A program made the translations under genes and the position numbers. Under the pieces are notes generated by a model, which was given only the letters and a program-made list of their open reading frames with translations, was not told the origin of the DNA and did no database searches. A stretch of 64,000 bases of DNA from Trichopria drosophilae (Eukaryota > Arthropoda > Insecta > Hymenoptera > Diapriidae), in the NCBI GenBank assembly GCA_030407085.1, contig CM059586.1, positions 102,189,501 to 102,253,500 of the forward strand, in the 5' to 3' direction. This document shows positions 33,601 through 43,236 of this stretch, in pieces; position 1 is the first letter of the stretch, and every line of letters starts with the position of its first letter.

Positions 33601-36600
33601 TCTAAGTAACTTACTGTGATGATAAAGAGAGTTTCTTTTCGACACGTTCCAATTTGTCAATCGACCTTTTCTTGGTGGAAAAGGTTTTAGAGCTGAGAAC
33701 GGAACGGTTCTCTTTTCTCCTAGACCTTCGACGAAGACGACAACTGGACCCTCTGATTTATTCATGTCTTGAATATGCCCGCTGTACAACGAACTTTCGG
33801 ATCGTTTTGCTTTGGCTTTGTCCCCATTTTCCTTCGAGAAGGAATTATTATTCGCTTTGTCAAGTTGCGCTTCTTTAGCTTCCAAGTGGACTAAACACTT
33901 GGAACCGACTTGTAATTCCATCGAATTATATTTCAACCACCCAGCGTTTCTGACCTCTGACAGTAAATTTTAAGTTATTTAAAACCAAGATAAAACGATT
34001 TATAGATTTACCTCTTCTAATTTCGTAAAAAAACAATTTTCTAAGAATAAATACGTTTTAGAATGAGGCAAAAAATGATCTCAAATTTTTCTAGAATATA
34101 CTGTTTAAATTTTTTATTTTTCGAAAAATCGAAATTTTTCAAAAATTCGTCCAAAAAATCTGAAAAAATTTGAGTCTTTGACTAATTTGAAGACATTTTT
34201 GTTCTAAGGAAATTTTGTCTAAAGTCTATAGTTTTCAAGAAAAAAATTACTAGTCTTGAAATCTAGAAAAGTTTAATAATTTTTTATTTTTCGAAAATTC
34301 GAAAAATCGAAATTTTTAAAAAATTCGTCTAAAAAAATCGGAAAAAATTTGAGAGTATTCTTTAACCAATTTGAAGACATTTTTGTTCTAAGGAAATTTT
34401 TCCTAAGTTTTCAAGAAAAAAGATTATTAAACTTTTCTAGATTTCAAGACTAGTAAATTCTTTATTTTTCGAAATTTTAAAAAAATTCTTCAAAAAAATC
34501 TGAAAAAATTTGAGAGTATTCTTTGACCAATTTGAAGACATTTTTATTATTATTTTTGTATAAATTTGTTTAATATAATACTACATTTTAATAGAAATTT
34601 TTCCTAAGTCTACAGTTTTCAAGAAAAAAAATTATTAAACTTTTCTAGATTTCAAGACTAGGAAATTTTTTATTTTTCAAAAATTCGAAATTTATAAAAA
34701 ATTCGTCCAAAAAATCTGAACAAATTTCCTTAGAGCAAAAATGTCTTTGAATTGGTCAAAGAATACTGTCAAATTTTTTCAGATTTTTTGGACGAATTTT
34801 TTAAGGATTTCAATTTTTCGAATTGTCGAAAAATAAAAAATTTACTAGTCTTGAAATCTAGAAAAGTTTAATAATCTTTTTTCTTGAAAACTGTAGACTT
34901 TAGACAAAATTTCCTTAGAACAAAAATGTTTTCGAATTGGTCAAAGACTCAAATTTTTTTCAGATTTTTTGGACGAATTTTTTAAATATTTCGAATTTTT
35001 GAAAAATAAAAAATTTTAACAATATATTCTGGAAAAATTTTAGAGAATTTTTTGACTCATTCTAAAACGTATTTATTCTTAGAAAATGTTTTCTGAAGTC
35101 TATAATTTTCAAGAAAAACAATTGTACTCTCAAATTTTTTCAGTTTTTTTGGACGAATTTTTTAAAAATAAAAAATTACCAGTCTTGAAATCTAGAAAAG
35201 TTTAATAATTTTTTTTATTGAAAACTGTAGACTTTAGACAAAATTTCCTTAGAACAAACATGTCTTCGAATTGGTCAAAGAATACTCAGATTTTTTGGAC
35301 GAATTTTTAAAAAATTTACTAGTCTTGAAATCTAGAAAAGTTTGATAATTTTTTTTCCTTGAAAACTGTAGACTATAACAAAAATTTCCTTAGAACAAAA
35401 ATGTATTCGAATTGGTCAAAGAATACTCTCAATTTTTTTCAGATTTTTTGGACGAATTTTTAAAAAATTTCGATTTTTCTAATTTTTGAAAAATAAAAAA
35501 TTATTAAACTTTTCTAGATGTCAAGAATAGTAATTTTTTTTCTTGAAAACTGTAGACTTTAGAACAAATTTCCTTAGAACAAAAATATCTTCGAATTGGT
35601 CAAAGAATACTCTCAAATTTTTTCAAATTTTTGGACGAAATTTTTAAAAATTTCGATTTTTCGAAATTTCGAAAAATAAAAAATTTACTAGTCTTGAAAT
35701 CTAGAAAAGTTTAATAATCTTTTTCTTGAAAACTGTAGAGTTAGGAAAAATTTCCTTACAACAAAAATGTCTTCGAATTGGTCAAAGAATACTCTCAAAT
35801 TTTTTCAGATTTTTTGGACGAATTTATTAAAAATTTCGATTTCTCGAATTTTCGAAAAATAAAAAATTATTAAATTTTTCTAGATTTCAAGACTAGTAAT
35901 TTTTTTTCTTGAAAACTGTAGACTTTAGAAAAAATTTCCTTAGAACAAAAATGTTTTCGAATTGGTCAAAGACTCTCGAATTTTTTTCAGATTTTTTGGA
36001 CGAATTTTTTAAATATTTCGAATTTTTGAAAAATAAAAAATTTTAACAATATATTCTGGAAAAATTTGAGAGCATTTTTTGTCTCATTCTAAAACGTATT
36101 TATTCTTAGAAAATTTTTTCTATTAATATTTTCTATTAATATTATTAAACTTTTCTAGATTTTCTCAAATATTTTCAAATTTTTTGGACGAATTTTTTAT
36201 AAATTTCGATTTTTTAAAAAATTTCAAGCATTTGAGAGCATTTTTTGACTCATTCTAAAACGTATTTAGTCTTAGAAAATGTTTTCTGAAGTCTATAGTT
36301 TTCAAGAACAACAATTGTTAAGTTTTAATTAACATAAAGTTATTTAAAACCGATATAAAACGATTTATAGATTTACCTCTTCTAATTTCTTGCCAAATAT
36401 CGAAATCTACATTTCGATAAATATTAGGGTCAAGAGCTTTAGCAACTCTGTACGGGAACGGAGTGATTCCTCTCGACAATAGTTGCATCTCTTCGCTCTC
36501 GTTGCAGCTTCCGTCCAGTTTGTCAAGCAATTCTGCAGCCATTTGCCTGAAAACGTCGAAATGAAACACCGAACAAAAAGAATTCTTCTAAATACTCACT

Positions 36601-37331
36601 CCCGCATCTCCATGTTTCCTTTCAGGAAGAACTTGTCGTGCCTCAAATGCGTATTACGATCATGCAGCATCTTGTGTACAGTATTATCTACGTCGTTCAT
36701 CTTGAAAACGTCTTTGTACAAAGTTTGATAGACGAGAGCTACAAAGAAACTTTCTTCTAAGACAACGAACAATTGTAAATTAAAATTATTTCGAGAAGTC
36801 TCTTACATTGACAATACGCTGCGTCTGCTGTAAAATCTTGGGTATATACAGTCTCGTATTGCTTTTGCGGAGTGAAGCAAAGATAAATATTATCCTTGAA
36901 ATCGTAATCGGTCGTAGCCTCTCGAGTCAATTTATGCCCGTGGAATATAATTACGTTTCGTTTGTACATGAGAGAGACTGCTAAAATCTCGTTCGGACCA
37001 CCGTATTCGGCGAAACAATTCATTTGCGCCAGATAATCTTTGAAGGGAATCTTAACTTTCTACAATGAAACAAATCTTTCAGTATTCGTTAGTACACCGA
37101 ATTGATTCGTTTTACCTCTTCAAACAGGTGGCTATTCAAACGCATGAATTCTACACATTCCCTTCGCACTCGAGCATGAAACCTTTGTGTCTGATAAATT
37201 TGTTCGCTGACAGCTCGAAAGAGACAGGTCGAGTCCTTCGGTGCATGCTTTCTGTAGAACCCTTCGTTTTGTAACCATTCGTCTATGGGCTCTAAAGCTC
37301 GTTTCGATGGCCTTCGTGGAGATATCTCCAT
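21614..37331 (-). CDS. otu: Ovarian-tumour (Otu) OTU/Tudor domain protein
   Basis: Twelve coding exons on the minus strand (37331-37116, 37059-36807, 36738-36600, 36546-36377, 33956-33615, 33557-33349, 33293-33092, 33034-32888, 32827-32787, 32676-32574, 29926-29591, 22212-21614) give 918 residues. The order is that of insect Otu and vertebrate OTUD4. The OTU deubiquitinase fold covers about residues 17-160, with Asp33 and Cys36 in [10 protein letters not shown] Tudor-like domain covers about 260-370 ([31 protein letters not shown]). A polar middle follows, then a Tyr/Pro/Asn-rich low-complexity tail (about 720-918). In flies Otu acts in oogenesis, and the low-complexity tail is tied to RNP granules. 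The expected catalytic His (HY motif) reads Gln139 (KQY). Introns 4, 10 and 11 are full of repeats. The last 3' splice site is duplicated. Confidence 0.92.
22183..22506. repeat. Tandem duplication (162-bp shift) of the exon 12 splice acceptor of otu
   Basis: 'gcgaattaaagtttcgatta' and the following 130 bases occur twice, offset by 162 bp. The copies carry equal 'atggacag' acceptors (minus strand, exon starts 22212 and 22374) and the first 24 nt of exon 12. Three small differences are visible between the copies (for example a 'tat' triplet present only at 22318-22320). Confidence 0.9.
22677..22757. repeat. Left member of an 80-bp inverted pair spanning the last otu intron
   Basis: It begins 'ggtgagctacgattccattc' and ends 'ggaacaaaaaatatctta'. 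Its reverse complement lies at 29080-29155. The pair encloses 6.3 kb of transposon mosaic. Confidence 0.8.
23140..23217. repeat. Dispersed ATGGCGG-type repeat fragment in otu intron 11
   Basis: 'aaaattcaagatggcggatt', then 'cattcgcaatcggcaacc' and 'ttgaaaacccccg' match the family in VIPAS39 intron 5. The fragment abuts the 23218-23938 element. Confidence 0.65.
23218..23938. mobile_element. MITE with inverted GGACTTAGGTCCC ends
   Basis: The left end is 'ggacttaggtccctttttgc'. The right end is its reverse complement, extended to CCACTG. Read inward from the right it starts CAGTGGACTTAGG, like the other CAGTRG-ended elements here. It is about 720 bp, AT-rich inside and has no credible ORF. A partial third end lies at about 24107 ('gacttagtgccctttttgca'). 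Confidence 0.65.
24290..24375 (+). repeat. LINE-like 3' tail
   Basis: 'acaaaggtcttataggccgt' followed by 'aaataaaaataaaaaaataa' is similar in layout to the tails at 25990 and 27450. Only the 3' end remains. Confidence 0.45.
24626..25896. mobile_element. TTCCCTGA-repeat element with inverted ATGGTGGCC ends
   Basis: It runs between 'catggtggccgc' and 'gacggtggccaccatg'. Next to both ends are iterations of 'ttccctgacttttccc' and 'tccctgaccaat'; the right side carries at least four. The interior is AT-rich without genes. It resembles widespread animal MITEs with iterated 'ccctga' subterminal repeats, presumably transposase binding sites. Confidence 0.6.
25940..26036 (+). repeat. LINE-like 3' tail
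   Basis: 'ataaaggcctttcaaggctg', then 'caataaataaataaaag'. It has the same layout as the tails at 24.3 and 27.45 kb. Confidence 0.5.
26858..27505 (+). pseudogene. Non-LTR retrotransposon: reverse transcriptase C-terminus and 3' tail
   Basis: The open stretch 26867-27163 translates to the typical region behind the LINE reverse transcriptase core: [46 protein letters not shown] frameshift then leads into [12 protein letters not shown], [10 protein letters not shown] and WNALPRL. The element ends in 'aaataaataagtaaataaat'. It is 5'-truncated and broken. Confidence 0.8.
27512..28906 (-). mobile_element. GGGTGATTCTCC-ended element, copy 2
   Basis: Same family as 9533-10920, in reverse orientation, directly behind the LINE tail in otu intron 11. 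The ends are 'catgggtgattctcc' and 'ggagaatcgtccacat' (one end with two changes). Small indels against copy 1 break the inner open frame differently. Confidence 0.8.
29080..29155. repeat. Right member of the 80-bp inverted pair in otu intron 11
   Basis: Mirror of 22677-22757 ('aagatattttttgttccccc' to 'gaatcgtagctcactgtg'). The two could be the ends of one larger element, or two solo insertions of a short element. Confidence 0.8.
30590..30660. other. Unplaced repeat-like sequence
   Basis: 'atgacgtcaattgaacgtcg' followed by 'aaacgttaatgaacataaat' resembles the 'gaagatggcccacatcatgg'/'ccgaaatgtcaaaataaag' stretch at 9368-9410 in layout. Both look like the 3' ends of retroelements, but the family is unclear. 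Confidence 0.3.
30718..32079 (+). mobile_element. GGGTGATTCTCC-ended element, copy 3, right end lost
   Basis: Same orientation as copy 1 and nearly identical by eye. The last 25 bp or so are missing: it breaks off at 'gaaaattccctg' and continues straight into a different element (32080-32352). It lies in otu intron 10. Confidence 0.8.
32080..32352. mobile_element. CAGTAG-ended MITE, left end lost
   Basis: The right end reads 'aattagaataagagaaggac' then TACTG, next to a TA. Read inward this is CAGTAGTCCTTCTC. Two iterations of 'ctcttattctaa' at the left are the mirrored subterminal repeat, but the CAGTAG end itself is gone at the junction with copy 3. Confidence 0.6.
33972..34024. repeat. Copy of the otu exon 4 donor region beyond the satellite
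   Basis: This 53-bp stretch repeats 36338-36390 almost exactly, including the last 13 nt of exon 4 and the GTAAATC donor (minus strand). The two copies flank the satellite of intron 4. Confidence 0.85.
34025..36337. repeat. Palindromic satellite filling otu intron 4
   Basis: Units of about 150-190 bp contain 'ttggtcaaagaatactctc', 'ttttggacgaatttttt' and 'tagtcttgaaatctagaaaa'. The left third runs in one orientation and the rest, from about 34730, in the opposite one. 'aattttctaagaataaatac' near 34040 is mirrored near 36110 and 36285. No coding content is seen. Confidence 0.85.
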
Positions 37332-38380
37332 TATCGTTCTTAAAACTTAGACCAACAAATTACTTGTCGTAATCGACTCGAAGTACTCGAAATAGTAAAA
37401 AAAAAACCTACTTTTGTGTGAAAATTGTCCAGGAGTTCAAAAATTCAACCGATAAAGCACAATTTCAAAACTTCCTACGTACAAATGGAATCAACGAAAC
37501 ACAAGACCATTTCTAAAATAATAGAGAAAAATTCTTTTTGGTGGAAAATTCGTTTTTCACTTTTTTTTTTCTTTTGGAAAAGTGTAACACGTGGTTCGCT
37601 TCTTGAGGGTTCGGCGATTTTCTTCAAAGACTAGTTTTTTTGACTTACCTGTCTTATTTGACGACTGTACGAAGTTTTATACAAGCAAAGGGATGGAAAA
37701 AAAAAGACAAAACTGGAAAGTTGCGACAACAGGTAAATTTCAATGGCGATTTTCAAAAACTCAACAAACGACTCGCACGCACTCGGCGACTTCGCATAAA
37801 CAAAGTACAATCAATGTTTGACGATCAAAGAAAGATCGACGCTTATTTTCCAAGTTTTCTTGATTTATTTTTTTTTACCGGTTTTTTTATTTTCTAATGA
37901 TTTTAACCGTTTCGAAATTTGTAAAAATGTCCTTTCGCACGACCCCCAAGGAAAATTGTATTTGTTTTGTTAACTTTGTTTTCGTTCTATTGTTTACGTG
38001 CGGATGCAGAAATTTCCGGGAATCGTTCGATTTGTATCCTTCGTATTACGGTTTGTATAGTTTAAATATCATTTTTTTGCGTGTTGATTTAAAGAGATTA
38101 ATTGTTTTTGTGTATTTGTTACTCACCTTTTAACCGATGCAATTTACTTGGAATACTAAAGGTATTTGGGTGATTTTTTGTAAAGGGCGCGCGGCAACGC
38201 CACACTGTAGCCGACGGAGAAACTTGGAAACTGTATTTTTGTCTCTTTTGGAAATTTCGACGAAATTTTTTCAATCCATGGAGTTCACGGGTAAATTTTT
38301 AACGATATATCCAGTGTTTTTGTGCTAATTTAATGTTTCAGTTGTTTGTGTAACTAAATTTTTAGTGTATTTTCAGTTAT
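37332..38380. promoter_or_regulatory. otu upstream region
   Basis: A possible non-coding first exon of otu ends at 37649 with a good minus-strand donor (CAG|GTAAGT). The DNA further up is AT-rich with short chance open frames. No TATA element can be assigned with confidence. Confidence 0.4.
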
Positions 38381-39410
38381 TTGTGGTTAGGTTACAAATT
38401 ATGTAACATTTTTCTAGCCAACAAACAAAAAATAGGATCGAATTCAGAAATTACGTTTCCAATCCAATATTCGAATTCTGAAAAATTCATGTTAATCCCC
38501 TGGGTTTTATTATATATTTTTTATTACAAAGAAATGAGATAAAACCAACTAACAAACGACAAAGAATTTAAATATGAATACGTTTTATTTCGGTTTCTTG
38601 ACCATTTTCATCGAAATTGTTAACATTTTAATCCGATAAAATACGTGAATAAAACATAAACATAACCTAAAAAACATTGACTAGCCGTTTTTTACATGAA
38701 AATACAAACTAAAAAGTAATGAATTTCACACCCTGCCAAGACAAAAGTAACAGTTTTGTAACAACTCTGTAACATTTATGTAACAATGTAACCATTACGT
38801 AAATATTACATAACTGTTACCTTCTGTATTTGCAGGGTATAATAGGCACCAAATATAGTAATATACGTGAAGGTAAACAACCCAACAAACGAAAAAGAAT
38901 AAGATCGAATTCAGAAATTACGTTTCCAATCCAATATTCGAATTCGGAAAAATTCATTTTAATACCTTGGGTTTTATTATATATTTTTTATTACCTAAAA
39001 TGTTTCGCAGGGATTACATAACTGTTACTTTCCGTGTTTGGAGGCAGGAACTAAATAATAATTTACTTGAAGGTAAACAACTCAACAAACGAAAAGGAAT
39101 TGAAACGAATTAAATATACGTTTTATTTCGGTTTCTTGACCGTTTTATTTCGGTTTCTTGACCATTTTCATGGAAATTGTTAACATTTTAATCCGATAAA
39201 ATACGTAAATGGAACATAAACATAACCTAAAAAACATTAACTACTAGTTTTTACATGAAAACCCAAACTCAAATGTAATGAATTTCACACCCTGCCAACA
39301 AAAAAGTAACAGTTTTGTAACAACTATGTAACATTAATGTAACAATATAACCATTACATAAATACGGTTTCTTATGGATGTTTTATTAAAAAGAAATATA
39401 AGAAAAACAA

Positions 39411-39590
39411 TCCAGTAAAGGAAAACGAATAGAAAGTTAAAAATACGAATTGAAAGGAATTCAAGTAAATTAAAATGAATTAAAACGCATGAAAATGATT
39501 AATTGAATCCACTTTTTAATTCATTTTAATTTACTTGAATTCATTTCAATTCGTATTTTTAACTTTCTAGTCGTTTTCGTTTACTGGGAA
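39411..39590. mobile_element. CCCAGTAAACG hairpin element, copy A
   Basis: This is a 180-bp near-perfect palindrome with ends 'ccagtaaaggaaaacgaat' and 'ttcgtttactggg'. The loop is 'gattaattgaatcc'. It is almost the same sequence as 40009-40188. Confidence 0.75.
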
Positions 39591-40008
39591 CCCAAGAAAC
39601 AAAAAGGAATTGAAACGAATTAAATATAAGTTTTATAAAATATATTTCGGTTTCTTGACCATTTTCATCGAAATTGTTAACATTTTAATCCGATAAAATA
39701 CGTGTATTTTTGTCTCTTTTGGAAATTTCGACGAAATTTTTTCGATCCATGGAGTTCACGGGTAATTTTTTAACGATATATCCAGTGTTTTTTGTGCTAA
39801 TTTAATGTTTCAATTGTTTGTGTAACTAAATTTTTAGTGTATTTTCAGTTATTTGTGGTTAGATTACAAATTATGTAACATTTTTCTATCCAACAAACAA
39901 AAAATAGGATCGAATTCAGAAATTACGTTTACAATCCAATATTCGAATTCGTTTTAATCCGTCGGGGTTTATTATGGATGTTTTATTAAAAAGAAATAAG
40001 AAAAACAA

Positions 40009-40188
40009 CCCAGTAAACGAAAACGAATAGAAAGTTAAAAATACGAATTGAAATGAATTCAAGTGAATTAAAATGAATTAAAACGCATGAAAATGATTAA
40101 TTGAATCCACTTTTTAATTCATTTTAATTTACTTGAATTCATTTCAATACGTATTTTTAACTTTCTAGTCGTTTTCGTTTACTGGGAA
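40009..40188. mobile_element. CCCAGTAAACG hairpin element, copy B
   Basis: A 180-bp palindrome of the same family as 12810-12969 and 39411-39590. Upstream flanks of copies A and B also match ('ttatggatgttttattaaaa'), so the element was duplicated with its surroundings. Confidence 0.75.
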
Positions 40189-41404
40189 CACAACAAACGA
40201 AAAGGAATTGAAACGAATTAAATATACGTTTTATTTCGGTTTCTTGACCATTTTCATCGAAATTGTTAACATTTTAATCCGATAAAATACGTGTATTTTT
40301 GTCTCTTTTGGAAATTTCGTATTTGCTGATATTGTGTAAGTTTTTGTGGCGGAACAAAGTTATTATTTGCAGTTTAGCGTGAACAATATTAAGGTGCTAT
40401 TTGTCACCTTTAAAGTGCTTTTTTAGTCATTCCGATACGATTTTTTTTATCGAGTTATGAAAGTTTTTCTGAATCAAAATCTGGTCGTATAATTGGTCTG
40501 TGGCGTCTAAATTTTGAGATATCCTAACCTAAAAGTACAAAAACGAATATCAAAATCGTGCTTTGTCAGAAATTTCGATAACTCATTGGAAAAAAATCAT
40601 GCGAAATGACTAAAAATGCATTTCAAAGTTGATGAATGGCGCTTTAATCTGGTTATTGCCAAAGTATGAACAAGCATTTTGTTCCGCCGCAAAAACTTAC
40701 CGAATATGAGCAAAAACAGTGTTTTTTGCACTTTTAGGTTAAGATAACTTAAAATCCTAATACGATGGAACAATTCTGAGGCCAGATTTAGATTCAGCTT
40801 ATTTACAACCTTCGAAAAAATATAGCCTGGTTTCTGGGTATGGAGATTGGCTTCATTTTGTTGGCCTGTGTTATTATTACTTAGTTGCGATGAAATTTAT
40901 TAAATTTTAATTCATGTTTTCGTGTAAAAACTAATATTTAATGTTTTTTAGGTTATGTTTATGTTCTATTCACGTATTATATCGGATTAGAATGAAAGAA
41001 TTTCAATGAAAATGGCCAAGAAACCGAAATAAAACGTATTTAATTCGTTTTAATTCTTTTACGTTTGTTGGGAATGTCTGTCATGGACGTAACGTAAGTT
41101 TTTCTTATTTTTTTGTAATAAAAAACATATATAATAAAACCCAACGGATTAAAATGAATTTTTCGGAATTAAAATACATATTCAGAAATTCACGTGAATG
41201 TATTAAATCGAGGAACTTCGAATTGGGACGTTTCTCAATTTCGAAATGTCAAGAAACCGGATTGGAAACATAATTTCTGAATTCGATCTTATTCTTTTTC
41301 GGTTGTTGCAGAAAGAACATTTTCCTAATGGTATGCGAAAAGTTGAATTTCCCGCATTGTTTTTAGATTCCGTATATATTTATTCCGTATAGATTTTCTG
41401 TACA

Positions 41405-41822
41405 CAGTAGGCCCCGCCTTAAGTTATACCGCTAAGTTGTATGTCTAACCAAAGTTATATATTGGACTTGTCCAAAGTTATGCCGCTCTCTTCTTCTCTT
41501 TCCCCCACCACATTGTTCCCTGAGCTCTGATAAAAATGGGGCGTTACTTAAGAGTGACTGTAAGAGTGTCAAAGGAGTGTGAAAAGCGTGCCAAAAGAGT
41601 TAACAAACACTGAATTTGAACAAAAAAACGCTTAACGTACGCTTAACGACGCTTCGATTTTTTGCCAGAGAGCTAAGGAGTGTGTTAAGCGTATTATAAG
41701 CGTGAATTTTGACATTTTTACGCTCGCGTAACGCTTCATTTTTTCCAGGGAGGGGCTATAACTTTGGATAAACTTTCGCCATTTTGAAAGAACCAACGGT
41801 ATAACTTAGGGCGGGGCTACTT
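41405..41822. mobile_element. CAGTAG-ended MITE with GCCCCGCC inverted ends
   Basis: The left end is CAGTAGGCCCCGCCTTAAGT. The right end is its mirror, 'aacttagggcggggctact', next to TTA. The element is about 418 bp with GC-rich ends in an AT-rich area. CAGTAG ends beside TA suggest a Tc1/mariner (pogo-type) MITE. Confidence 0.65.
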
Positions 41823-43236
41823 TACGTTTAGGAAGAATGATTATGAGGAAGTTTTACAAATATTTCTGCTGTTTAAACGTCGTCATTTTAAAACCGCATT
41901 CCGAATATCTTCGAAACGATCGATGTCGTGAGTTTTTGAGGATGTCCAAATATAAAAAAGTATTCAGAGAATCGGGATTTTGCATTCCATCGTTTTTGAG
42001 AGTCTCATTCGAGTTAGTACGATTTTATATACGACAACGTATTTCACAACAAACGAAAAAGAATAAGATCGAATTCAGAAATTACGTTTCCAATTCTACT
42101 GTTTCTTGACATTTCGAATTGAGAAACGCCAGATCCCAATTCAAAATTCATACATTTTAATGTACATTCACGGATTTCCGAATATTTGAATTCGGAAAAA
42201 TTCGGTAAAATGTCTTAGGTTTTATTACATATTTCGTGACCATTTTTTTAATTTCTTACATTCTAATCCGATATAATACGTGAATAGAACGTAAACATAA
42301 CCTAAAAAAATAGTTACATGAAAACACGCACTAAATGTGATCAATTTCACTGGCACTATTTTCTATTCACGTATCATATTAAAATGGTAAATAAATCGAA
42401 ATAAAACGTATTCAATTCGTTGCAATGCTTTTTTGTTTGTTTGGTGCATGAAAACACGCACTAAATGTGATCAATTTCAACAAACGAAAAAGCATTGCAA
42501 CGAATTGAATACGTTTTATTTCGATTTCTTGACCATTTTAATATGATACGTGAATAGAAAATAAACATAACCTAAAATACATAAACTATTAGTTTTTACA
42601 TGAAAATACGAACTAAAATGTAATGAATTTCACAGGCATTAAGTAATAATAATATACGTGAAGGTAAACAATGCTTGTCATGGATTTGTTTTTCTTATTT
42701 CTTTGTAATAATAAAATATATATATATATATATCCCACCGCATTAAAACGAATTTTTCCGAATTCAAATATTCGGCAATCCATGTGAAATTATTAAATCG
42801 ACGAACTTCGAATTGTGTTGGAACGTTTCTCAATTCAAAATGTCAAGAAACCGGACTGGGAACGTAATTTCTGAATTCGATCTTATTCTTTTTCGTTTGT
42901 TGGGAAATATTACTTCCATGACAGGCATTGTTTACCTTCACATATTTCAACAAACAAAAGGAATTAAACGAATTAAATACGTTTGATTCATTTTCATTGA
43001 CATTCTTTCGTTCTAATCCGATACAATATGCCAATAGAAAATAAACATAACCTAAAAAACATTAACTATTACGTTTTACATGAAAACACAAACTAAAATG
43101 TGATGAATTTCAGAAGCACTAAGTAATTATATACGTGAAGGCAAACAATGCCTGTCATTGACGTAACATTTGTTTTTCTTTTTTCTTTACTTAAATTTGG
43201 ATGTGCGAGAAATTTTGTGTTGAAGTTAGCCTAAGA

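Larger units (their letters stand above)
38380..43200. repeat. Cluster of nested AT-rich fold-back repeats
   Basis: Recurrent blocks in both orientations: 'caacaaacgaaaaagaata' followed by 'agatcgaattcagaaattac'; 'ttttatttcggtttcttgac' followed by 'cattttcatcgaaattg'; 'ttatgttctattcacgtat'; and 'gaagtttcgaattgg'-type blocks. At least fifteen block copies can be picked out. They look like overlapping hairpin MITEs inserted into each other, so boundaries cannot be fixed by eye. No gene is present. Confidence 0.75.
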
